Positions 44,916 through 51,500 of a stretch of DNA of 64,000 nucleotides are shown in pieces. Numbering within the stretch: position 1 is the first letter of the stretch; every line of letters starts with the position of its first letter. The notes below the pieces were generated by a model. That model had not been told where the DNA came from, did not search any database, and worked only from the letters and a program-made list of their open reading frames with translations. Source of the DNA: Tessaracoccus flavus (GTDB lineage Bacteria > Actinomycetota > Actinomycetes > Propionibacteriales > Propionibacteriaceae); assembly GCF_001997295.1 (NCBI RefSeq), contig NZ_CP019605.1:434001-498000 (forward strand). The letters run 5' to 3'. The position numbers were made by a program, and so were the translations under genes.

Positions 44916-45160
44916 TAACGCCAACCGGCCACCCGTAACGCCAACGGGCAGCGCGAAACGCCAACCGCCAGCTCGAAACGCCAACCGGCAGCGCTCGACG
45001 CCGACGGGACTCAGCGACGCCCCTGAGATATCGCGGGCGTCGCTGGTTCTTGTCGGCGGGTGGCCTTGTCGGTTGGCGTTCGCCTCTATCGGTTGGCGTT
45101 TCCTCATGCCTGTTGGCGTTCGCGCCTCTGCGTTGGCGTTCGCTGTTCCTGGTTGGCGTT
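44916..45160. repeat. 20-bp-phased motif array around a palindrome, locus C (5 + 5)
   Basis: AACGCCAAC-type motifs start at 44917, 44937, 44957, 44977 and 44997. The palindrome has arms CAGCGACGCCC and GGGCGTCGCTG (45012-45044). GGTTGGCGTT-type motifs start at 45071, 45091, 45111, 45131 and 45151. All ten intervals within each side are exactly 20 bases, and the 10-12-base spacers differ. The array separates converging malG and the NlpC gene. Confidence 0.9.
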
Positions 45161-45335
45161 GTGGGACCTATCGCGCTCGCGTGTCCGGCTCTCGCAGCCA
45201 AGAGTTGAGCGGAGGGGGCGTCGTTGACCCGTCTCATTTGCTCAACTCTCTCCTCGCCGCCAGCGCCTGGGTTCAAGAGGGTCGTTGCTCGGCCGGCGGG
45301 CTGCTCGAGAGCTCGCTGGCGCCGTCGGTCAAAGA

Positions 45336-45367
45336 GAACACCCCCGGCGGGGTGGCCGGGGGTGTTC
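45336..45367 (-). terminator. Terminator of the NlpC/P60 gene
   Basis: GAACACCCCCGGC (45336-45348) and GCCGGGGGTGTTC (45355-45367) form a perfect 13-bp stem. Read on the minus strand, a TTCTCTTT-like tract follows. The bases 45161-45335 hold no recognised gene. Confidence 0.8.
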
Positions 45368-45387
45368 TTGTGTCTGGGGCTCTGAGG

Positions 45388-46308
45388 TCAGCCAGTGACC
45401 CGGACGGCTCCTGCGTACGGCATCGAGTCGAGGCTCGCGGTGCGGACGCCGGTGCGGGGGTTCGCGGCGTCGACGATCTTGCCGTTGCCGACGTAGATGC
45501 CGACGTGGCTGATGGGGGAGTAGTAGAACACGAGGTCGCCCGGCTGCAGCTGGCTCTTGGAGATCCGGGTGCCGGCGCTGTACTGGGTGCGCGACGAGCG
45601 AGGCAGATCAATGCCCACCTGGCGGTAAGCCCAGCTGGTCAGACCGCTGCAGTCGAAGGTGCTCGGACCGGCGGTGGCGTACACATACCGGGAGCCAACC
45701 TTGCTCAGCGCGTAGTCGACGACCTGCTGGCCGATGGAGCTGCGGATCGGCTGCTCGACCGGGACGCCCGACAGAGCAGGCGCAGCAGCGGGGATCGTGG
45801 TCACGGCCGGCTTCGTGGACGTGGCGAACTGGACGATGTTGTTGACCGCCCACGTCTTCGAGGAGACGATGCCGTCGTAGGTCTGGCTGAGCGCCGTCGT
45901 GACGACGTAGGTGCGGCAGCCGTTGCGGCCGGTGGCGTCCGTGTCGCACTCGGTGCGCCAGCTGCGGCCGTCGTCACCCTTCCAGGTGCCCGGGGTGGCC
46001 AGGGGGTTGCCGGTCCAGTCGCCCCGGTTGGAGGGGAGGTAGGTGAGGTTGTTGAACACCCAACCCTCGTGGGAGACGTAGCGGCCGTTGTGCTGGACAA
46101 CCTTCTTGGCCCAGATCTCGGTGCTGCAGCGCACCACGGTGCTCGAGTACTTCTCGCACTCGGTCTGCCAGTACCGGCCGTTGACCAGATGATGGCCGGG
46201 CACGGTGTAGACATCGGTGTCGGCAGCCTGCGCCGGGCCCGAGGGGGCCAGCGCGAGGACTGCGCCGGTAACCGTGGCGAGCGCCAGGTGGAGCGTCTTC
46301 TTCAGCAT
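45388..46308 (-). CDS. Secreted NlpC/P60 peptidoglycan endopeptidase
   Basis: This 306-residue exported protein has a signal peptide (TLHLALATVTGAVLALAPSGPAQA), two or more beta-rich repeats with paired cysteines (WQTECEKYSSTVVRCSTEIW and WRTECDTDATGRNGCRTYV) and a C-terminal NlpC/P60 domain. Catalytic Cys is in TFDCSGLTSWAYRQ (about residue 219) and His in SPISHVGIYVGNG (about 264). It should cut muropeptide bonds at division or turnover. Start ATG 46308 is chosen for the signal peptide. Two hairpins lie upstream. Confidence 0.9.
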   Translation of the reverse strand: MLKKTLHLALATVTGAVLALAPSGPAQAADTDVYTVPGHHLVNGRYWQTECEKYSSTVVRCSTEIWAKKVVQHNGRYVSHEGWVFNNLTYLPSNRGDWTGNPLATPGTWKGDDGRSWRTECDTDATGRNGCRTYVVTTALSQTYDGIVSSKTWAVNNIVQFATSTKPAVTTIPAAAPALSGVPVEQPIRSSIGQQVVDYALSKVGSRYVYATAGPSTFDCSGLTSWAYRQVGIDLPRSSRTQYSAGTRISKSQLQPGDLVFYYSPISHVGIYVGNGKIVDAANPRTGVRTASLDSMPYAGAVRVTG

Positions 46309-46323
46309 GGGATGCGGTGAACC

Positions 46324-46384
46324 TTCCGTGGTTGTACCACGGAAACGTAACACCCATTCTGAGAGATTCCAAAAAATCTCTCAG
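46324..46384. promoter_or_regulatory. Two perfect hairpins upstream of the NlpC/P60 gene
   Basis: TTCCGTGG (46324-46331) pairs with CCACGGAA (46337-46344), and CTGAGAGATT (46359-46368) with AATCTCTCAG (46375-46384) around CCAAAA. The second, AT-rich one lies 20 bases after the stop of the upstream regulator and may be its terminator; the first may be an operator or mRNA leader structure. Confidence 0.6.
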
Positions 46385-46403
46385 GAACTGCGGTCTGTGG
46401 CCT

Positions 46404-47099
46404 CTATCGCTGCTTGTCCGGAGCGTCGATCGTCGTCGGATGCTGAGAAAACTCAGTTGCCTCAGGTGGTTCGGTTTCGTTTAGAGCGCACACGCAGCGG
46501 AATGGGCCAACGTCGATCGGTCCGGCCCCGACACCGGTGCCGCCGGCCTCCAGGTAGCCGTCCAGGAACCCCTTGTGCATGGTGCACAGCAGCGGCAGGA
46601 TGTCGGGCCGCACGGTCGTGCGGAAGGGGCAACGGGTGAAGGTGAGGGTCGATTCGTCCCGGACGGTGGTGAACCCCCGCTGGCCGAGGTGTCCGACGAG
46701 GTCGTCAACGCTGGCAGCCCCGTCGTCGGGATCGGAGCGAGCCACCGAGGCTCCCCAGGCGCGTCCCGCCTCGGCCGCGCGCTGCGCGGCGTCCGGTGCC
46801 GGGGCGACGAAGCTGGCGAACAGCACGTCGGTCAACTCCAGCAGGTGGATGTTGGTCAACGTGGGCGAGGCATCCGTGGCGGAGAACAGTAGCGGAGGGC
46901 GCCCCTGGTGACCGGTAGGTTGGGCCCACCTCTCCGCATACCGGGCGTCGACAAGGGCATCCAGATGGAAGCGCGCGGAGTTCTTGTGCATGCCCAGTCG
47001 GTCTGCCACGTCGACCACGGACATGGCAACTCCTGCAGACTGCAGCAGGGCCAGCACCCGTGCGCGGGTCGGGCCAAGCCCATGGTTAGGGGTCCCCAT
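46404..47099 (-). CDS. SufR-like winged-helix regulator with four cysteines
   Basis: This 231-residue protein has an N-terminal ArsR-like winged helix (RARVLALLQSAGVAMSVVDVADRLGMHKNSARFHLDAL) and a C-terminal domain with Cys157 (RCPFR), Cys172 (LLCTMHKGFLDGYL), Cys202 and Cys204 (FRCVCAL). This spacing resembles iron-sulfur-binding regulators of the SufR type, which sense cluster or redox state. Its target is unknown. It is close to a possible MITE (50 bases upstream). The name fits the fold; cluster binding is not proven. Confidence 0.8.
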   Translation of the reverse strand: MGTPNHGLGPTRARVLALLQSAGVAMSVVDVADRLGMHKNSARFHLDALVDARYAERWAQPTGHQGRPPLLFSATDASPTLTNIHLLELTDVLFASFVAPAPDAAQRAAEAGRAWGASVARSDPDDGAASVDDLVGHLGQRGFTTVRDESTLTFTRCPFRTTVRPDILPLLCTMHKGFLDGYLEAGGTGVGAGPIDVGPFRCVCALNETEPPEATEFSQHPTTIDAPDKQR

Positions 47100-47150
47100 C
47101 GAGCTATTTTCGCATCATCGCTAGTGGGAGCCACACCCGGGGGTGCTTAG

Positions 47151-47307
47151 CCTGGATCCACCGATTCCCCGCTGCTACGCGACCCCATGCAGGCACACCG
47201 GCATCGCCGATCACGCTCAAGGTAAACCCGGTAGCTCTTCGCGTGCATCGTCTTACCGGTGCACCCGCCTGGTGCCGCTCGCTGCGCGACCAATCGGTGG
47301 AGCCAGG
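47151..47307. mobile_element. Possible 157-bp MITE
   Basis: CCTGGATCCACCGATT (47151-47166) and AATCGGTGGAGCCAGG (47292-47307) are inverted ends with one mismatch. CTTAG (within GCTTAGC) flanks both sides as a direct repeat (47146-47150 and 47308-47312). The interior has no gene. An alternative is a structured leader of the adjacent regulator gene. Confidence 0.5.
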
Positions 47308-47362
47308 CTTAGCGCGTTCACCGTCTCCCTTACCTGGAAGCGGGCTTCGCTCTACCCACTCT

Positions 47363-47432
47363 GAAGGGGTCAGTTTGGTGACAGGCGCGACCACAGTGGT
47401 CGTGCATGTCGCGGAATGGCACCTCTCGGGAT
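47363..47432 (+). repeat. Hairpin element, copy 3
   Basis: GAAGGGGTCAGTTTGGTGACA, GCGCGACCACAGTGGTCGTGC and TGTCGCGGAATGGCACCTC match copies 1 and 2 at 17583 and 18617; here the stem has more mismatches. It lies between two other elements without a gene beside it. Confidence 0.75.
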
Positions 47433-47510
47433 GTGCCGCCCTCCCTCGCTCAGGGTGCCGTGTCGGCTCGGTGACTGAGTGAAGGCTGTGTTCCGTGAGA
47501 AGCGGGCCGG

Positions 47511-47694
47511 AATGCCAACGAAGAGACCGAAACGCCAACGTTGATCGGAACTCGCCGACGATAACCATCGACGCCCCTGATATCTCGGGGGCGTCGATGG
47601 TTTCCGGGGGCGTGTGGGTGTGGTCGTTGGCGTTACGGTCGACCCGTTGGCGTTCCCGGGGATCCGTTGGCGTTTCGATGAAGCCATTGGCGTC
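47511..47694. repeat. 20-bp-phased motif array around a palindrome, locus D
   Basis: GCCAACG motifs start 20 bases apart (47511-47520, 47531-47540). The palindrome has arms ACCATCGACGCCCC and GGGGCGTCGATGGT, perfect over 14 bp, around TGATATCTCG. TTGGCGTT follows at 47627, 47647, 47667 and 47687 with exact spacing. The arm ATCGGAACTCGCCGACGATA precedes the palindrome; locus A has the same arm, inverted. The last part of the 785-base gap (47695-47885) holds a single REP unit and the aarF promoter. Confidence 0.9.
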
Positions 47695-47790
47695 GGGGGC
47701 GTTTCCGGACACTGCGAGCAGTTTGCGGGTCTTGCCTTCGCGCCGCCTCAAGGCTGACTTCCTGGTGAGGGAGACTTTATTGGGGGCGTG

Positions 47791-47817
47791 GTTCGTTCCT
47801 TACGTCCGCTACTCAGG
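47791..47817 (-). repeat. Single REP-like unit before aarF
   Basis: Read on the minus strand CCTGAGTAGCGGACGTAAGG is followed by AACGAAC, a diverged member of the CCCTGAGTAGCGGCC family. Confidence 0.6.
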
Positions 47818-47872
47818 CGGACGTCTAGGGTCGCCGCGGTCCTCCCGGCCGCGGCTCAGCGCGGCTTTCGCT

Positions 47873-47878
47873 TAGGCT
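47873..47878 (+). promoter_or_regulatory. -10 hexamer TAGGCT of the aarF gene
   Basis: TAGGCT precedes the ATG at 47886 by seven bases with no ribosome site. Confidence 0.6.
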
Positions 47879-47885
47879 GGCCCGT

Positions 47886-49568
47886 ATGAGCGGAACGATG
47901 ACCCGGGTGGCCGACCTCGTCAAGCTGCTGGCTAGGCACGGCGGATCGGGGATCCTGAGCTCCGGCGGCGCCGACGAGTTCCTTACCCAGACTGACGAGG
48001 CGGCCGACGCGGGCTCCGGGCCGGAGCAGTTGGCCGCCGACCTGGAGTCGATGGGCCCCACCTACGTGAAGCTGGGCCAGCTCCTGTCCACGCGACACGA
48101 TCTGCTTCCCCAGGCGTACACGGAGGCTCTCACGCGCCTCCAGGACGACGTCGACCCCATCCCCGCCGACGAAGTGCATCGCATCATCACCGACGAGATC
48201 GGTGCAGACGTCAAGGCTCTCTTTGAATCGTTCGACGACGAACCGCTGGCCGCCGCGTCCCTCGGCCAAGTGCATCGGGCCCGCACCCGCTCGGGCCGGG
48301 ATGTGGTGGTCAAGGTGCAGCGGTCGGACGTCAGGGAGACCGTCCAGGGCGACATGGAGCTGCTGACCCAGGCAGCTGAACTCATCGACAACCGGACGTC
48401 GGCGGGGGAGCGCATCGGCACGGCCGCGCTACTGGCGCAGTTCCGGCGCTCGCTGGCCGACGAACTCGACTACCGCAAGGAACTGTCCAACCTGGAGCGA
48501 CTCCGCGAGCTCGCCGTGTCGGAGGACCTCATCGTCGTCCCCGAACCCATCCGCGACTACAGCACCTCGCGCGTGCTGACGATGGAGTTCATCGGCGGGC
48601 GCAAGGTGACCGATGTGGACAGCATCGGTCTGCTCCACGTCGACGGCGAGGCGTTGGCTGAGACGATCTTCCGGTTCTTCCTGGAAACGCTGCTGAACCA
48701 CGGTCTCCTCCACGCCGACCCCCATCCCGGAAACCTGCTCGTGACCCCCGACGGGCGCCTCGGCCTGATCGATCTCGGCATGGTGGCGCGCGTGTCCAAG
48801 CGCGTCCGACAACAGCTCGTGCGGTTGCTGCTCGCGATCGGCGAGGGGGAGGGCGAAGAGGCAGCCAACGTCCTTGCGGCGATGGGCCACCCGACCAGTG
48901 ACTACGATGCGGCAGCGTTCCGCGACGACGTCAGCCACCTCGTCTCCGGCGCGCTCGCACTCGGCAACGATCTGCAGGCGGGATCCGTGCTCGTCGCGCT
49001 CGCGCGCACCTCGGGCGCCCACGGGCTGCGTCCCCCCGCCGAGATGTCGATGATCGGTAAGGCGCTGCTCAACCTCGACAAGGCTGTGGCGCACCTCGAC
49101 CCTTCGTTCGCGCCCGGCGAGGCCATCCGCGACAACGTCGCAACGATCCTCAAGTCCGGCTTCTCGGTCTCGGCCGGGAGCGCGGTGGCCGGTGCCCTGG
49201 AAGCCAAGGAGTTCACCGAGAACCTGCCTCGCCGCGCGAATCGCATCATGGACGCCCTGAGCAGCGGGGAGCTGACCCTCAGGGTCAACGCGATCGACGA
49301 GGACCGCCTTCTGGAGACCCTTCACCAGGCCGCCAACAGGCTCACTGTTGGGCTCGTGCTCGCCGCGGTCACCGTCGCGGCGGCGCTGATGTCCGGCATC
49401 GAGGCCGGCCCCCGCCTGCTGGGCTATCCACTGGTGGCGCTGCTGTTCTTCCTCGCCGCTGCCCTCGGGGGGCTGGCGCTGGTCGTGTCGATCGTCGTGA
49501 CCGACCGTCGGACCCGACGCAGGGCCCGGCAGGCTGAGAAGGACGCACCCAAGAGGCTCCGTGACTGA
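47886..49568 (+). CDS. AarF/UbiB/ABC1-family kinase-like protein
   Basis: This 560-residue protein shows the ABC1 hallmarks KLGQLLSTRHDLLP, an alanine-rich AAASLGQVHRAR loop, VVVKVQRS lysine and HADPHPGNLL, with LIDLGMVA as the metal-binding segment. Two C-terminal membrane helices (about residues 480-530) anchor it. UbiB homologues act in isoprenoid quinone synthesis or lipid transport. It is followed by moaA, whose upstream sequence overlaps its 3' end. The role here is unknown. Confidence 0.88.
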   Translation: MSGTMTRVADLVKLLARHGGSGILSSGGADEFLTQTDEAADAGSGPEQLAADLESMGPTYVKLGQLLSTRHDLLPQAYTEALTRLQDDVDPIPADEVHRIITDEIGADVKALFESFDDEPLAAASLGQVHRARTRSGRDVVVKVQRSDVRETVQGDMELLTQAAELIDNRTSAGERIGTAALLAQFRRSLADELDYRKELSNLERLRELAVSEDLIVVPEPIRDYSTSRVLTMEFIGGRKVTDVDSIGLLHVDGEALAETIFRFFLETLLNHGLLHADPHPGNLLVTPDGRLGLIDLGMVARVSKRVRQQLVRLLLAIGEGEGEEAANVLAAMGHPTSDYDAAAFRDDVSHLVSGALALGNDLQAGSVLVALARTSGAHGLRPPAEMSMIGKALLNLDKAVAHLDPSFAPGEAIRDNVATILKSGFSVSAGSAVAGALEAKEFTENLPRRANRIMDALSSGELTLRVNAIDEDRLLETLHQAANRLTVGLVLAAVTVAAALMSGIEAGPRLLGYPLVALLFFLAAALGGLALVVSIVVTDRRTRRRARQAEKDAPKRLRD

Positions 49569-49607
49569 GCTGGGGGAGCACCCTGCCGGGACGCTTGGCC
49601 GGGCAGA

Positions 49608-49613
49608 TACGAT
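49608..49613 (+). promoter_or_regulatory. -10 hexamer TACGAT of moaA
   Basis: TACGAT precedes the ATG at 49621 by seven bases, supporting that start over the in-frame GTG at 49561. Confidence 0.5.
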
Positions 49614-49620
49614 GCAGCAC

Positions 49621-50628
49621 ATGGTGATCGGGCTGGCAGACGCGCACGGGAGGGTCGCACGCGACCTCCGTGTGTCTCTCACCGACCGCTGCAACCTTCG
49701 CTGCACCTACTGCATGCCGGCCGAGGGGCTGCAGTGGTTGCCCACCGAGGAGACGCTGTCCGACGACGAGGTGATTCGGCTGATCCGAGTGGCCGTCGAG
49801 AGGCTCGGCGTCAACCGGGTGCGATTCACCGGCGGCGAGCCGCTGCTGCGGCCGGGGCTGGAGCGGATCATCGCGGCGACGGTGGCGCTGCAGGGATCGC
49901 CCGAAACGGCGCTGACGACGAACGGGCTCGGCCTCGACAAGCGCATTGACCGTCTGAAGGACGCGGGGCTGAACCGCGTCAACATCTCGCTAGACTCACT
50001 CGACCCCGCCCGGTACGCCCAGCTCACCCGTCGCGACCGGCTGGGGGACGTGCTGACCTCCATCGAGGCCGTGGACCGCGCCGGGCTACGGCCGCTCAAG
50101 GTGAACAGCGTCGTCATGCGCGGAACCAATGAGAGCGACGTCGTACCGTTGGCGGAGTACTGCCTCAGCCGCGGCTATCAGCTGCGCTTCATCGAGCAGA
50201 TGCCGCTCGGCCCCAAGCACGAGTGGAGCCGGGCCGACATGGTCCGGGCTGCGGAGATCCTCGAACTGCTCGGCCAGCGATTCACGCTGACCCCCGCCAG
50301 CGAGCCCCGTGGCACCGCCCCCGCCGAACTCTGGGACGTCGCCGCCGACGACGGTCAGCCCGGGGGCCGGGTGGGGGTCATCGCCTCGGTGACCAACCCG
50401 TTCTGCGCAGCGTGCGACCGCACGCGGCTGACGTCCGACGGGCAGGTGCGCAGCTGCCTCTTCTCGCGGGCCGAGACCGACCTGCGTGCACTGCTGCGGG
50501 GCGGTGCCAGCGACGACGACATCGTCGAGGCCTGGGTGGGGACGCATCTGGCCAAGCCCAGGGCGCACGGTATCGACGACGAGAGTTTCGTTCAGCCCGA
50601 ACGCACGATGAGCGCGATCGGTGGATAG
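49621..50628 (+). CDS. moaA: GTP 3',8-cyclase
   Basis: This 335-residue radical SAM enzyme makes the first pterin intermediate of molybdenum cofactor. The N-terminal cluster site CNLRCTYC has Cys24, Cys28 and Cys31; the C-terminal one is NPFCAACDRTRLTSDGQVRSCL. It ends in Gly-Gly, as expected. An upstream GTG at 49561 has AGAGG before it and would add 20 residues. moaD follows. No moaC, the next step, is in the window. Confidence 0.93.
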   Translation: MVIGLADAHGRVARDLRVSLTDRCNLRCTYCMPAEGLQWLPTEETLSDDEVIRLIRVAVERLGVNRVRFTGGEPLLRPGLERIIAATVALQGSPETALTTNGLGLDKRIDRLKDAGLNRVNISLDSLDPARYAQLTRRDRLGDVLTSIEAVDRAGLRPLKVNSVVMRGTNESDVVPLAEYCLSRGYQLRFIEQMPLGPKHEWSRADMVRAAEILELLGQRFTLTPASEPRGTAPAELWDVAADDGQPGGRVGVIASVTNPFCAACDRTRLTSDGQVRSCLFSRAETDLRALLRGGASDDDIVEAWVGTHLAKPRAHGIDDESFVQPERTMSAIGG

Positions 50629-50635
50629 GGGAGAC

Positions 50636-50875
50636 ATGGAGATCAGATTCTTCGCCGGTGCCGCGGAGGCGGCAGGAGTGGACACCATGGAGATGGAGGT
50701 CGAGGGCCTCACCGCCGCTCAGGTCGCGTCCCGGCTGGCTGACCAGAATCCGCGGCTGGCGCGGGTGCTGGCCGTCAGCTCACTGCTGGCCGACGGGGCG
50801 CGGATCAGCGACCTGGATGCGGACCTCACGGGCACCTCACGGCTGGACGTCCTTCCTCCCTTCGCCGGGGGATGA
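50636..50875 (+). CDS. moaD: Molybdopterin synthase sulfur carrier subunit
   Basis: This 79-residue ubiquitin-like protein ends in FAGG; the terminal Gly becomes a thiocarboxylate that gives sulfur to MoaE's product. GGGGAG precedes the ATG. mobA overlaps its stop (ATGA). MoaE is encoded beyond the nar genes at 60908. Confidence 0.93.
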   Translation: MEIRFFAGAAEAAGVDTMEMEVEGLTAAQVASRLADQNPRLARVLAVSSLLADGARISDLDADLTGTSRLDVLPPFAGG

Positions 50876-51426
50876 CCGTCCGTCACGCCGTCGTCCTGGG
50901 CGGTGGCCGCTCCTCGCGGATGGGCGCGGACAAGCTGGCGCTACGCCTTGAGGGAGAGTCGCTGCTCGCCCGCGCCTGCGCTGCGGCGCTGACCTTCGCC
51001 GACCACGTCGTCGTCGCAGGCCCCGAGCGCGAGGGTGTGCCCGACGGCATCTCGTTCGTCCGCGAGGATCCCCCGTTCTCAGGCCCCGCCGCCGGGCTGG
51101 CGGCCGCCCTCGACGCGCTTCCTGCGGGCGATGAGGTCCTCGTGCTGGCGGGCGACCTGGCGTTGCCTCAGTCTGCCGTCGATCTGCTCGCCGCCGAGGC
51201 CCTCGAGGGCGACGGGGTGGTGCTCCGCGACGAGGAGGGTTGGCCGCAGTACCTGTGTGGCCGCTACCGCCAGGAACCCCTCACGCGGGCCCTCGCTGGG
51301 GACGTTCGCGACGTGGCGGTGCGCCGACTCCTGGGCCCGCTCAATTTGGCAATTTTGTCCGCACCTAAATCGGTCACCGAGGACCTCGATACGCCCGGAC
51401 AAGCACAGAGACTCGGCGCCGAATAA
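50872..51426 (+). CDS. mobA: Molybdenum cofactor guanylyltransferase-like protein
   Basis: This 184-residue nucleotidyltransferase starts HAVVLGGGRSSRMGADKLAL, the GTP/CTP-binding motif of MobA/MocA, and has LVLAGDLALPQ as the metal-binding loop. It would attach GMP to Moco to form the bis-MGD cofactor that NarG needs. It overlaps moaD. Confidence 0.9.
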   Translation: MTVRHAVVLGGGRSSRMGADKLALRLEGESLLARACAAALTFADHVVVAGPEREGVPDGISFVREDPPFSGPAAGLAAALDALPAGDEVLVLAGDLALPQSAVDLLAAEALEGDGVVLRDEEGWPQYLCGRYRQEPLTRALAGDVRDVAVRRLLGPLNLAILSAPKSVTEDLDTPGQAQRLGAE

Positions 51427-51500
51427 TCTTACGACGACACGTCGGAGATTTTGTCCGACAACTTCGACGCAATGGTCATTGTCGTGCCAAGCTATACGCC
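51427..51500 (+). promoter_or_regulatory. narG upstream region with inverted repeat
   Basis: GTCGGA (51441-51446) and TCCGAC (51454-51459) form an inverted repeat around GATTTTG; TATACG ends two bases before the narG ATG. No FNR-type TTGAT site was seen. The repeat may be the binding site of a nitrate or oxygen regulator. Confidence 0.45.

Noticed and set aside
44916-45160. CRISPR array
   Set aside because: The motif is only 8-10 bases, spacers 10-12 bases, orientation inverts at the centre, and no cas gene is nearby.
47151-47307. Cobalamin or c-di-AMP riboswitch
   Set aside because: Pieces of sequence look alike, but the conserved boxes of neither class could be found.
47104-47751. A minus-strand frame of 215 codons in the 47.1-47.8 kb gap
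   Set aside because: It crosses the possible MITE, a hairpin element and array D, so its reading is accidental.
49561-49620. GTG start of moaA at 49561
   Set aside because: TACGAT seven bases before ATG 49621 and typical family start favour the shorter form, though AGAGG before the GTG keeps it possible.
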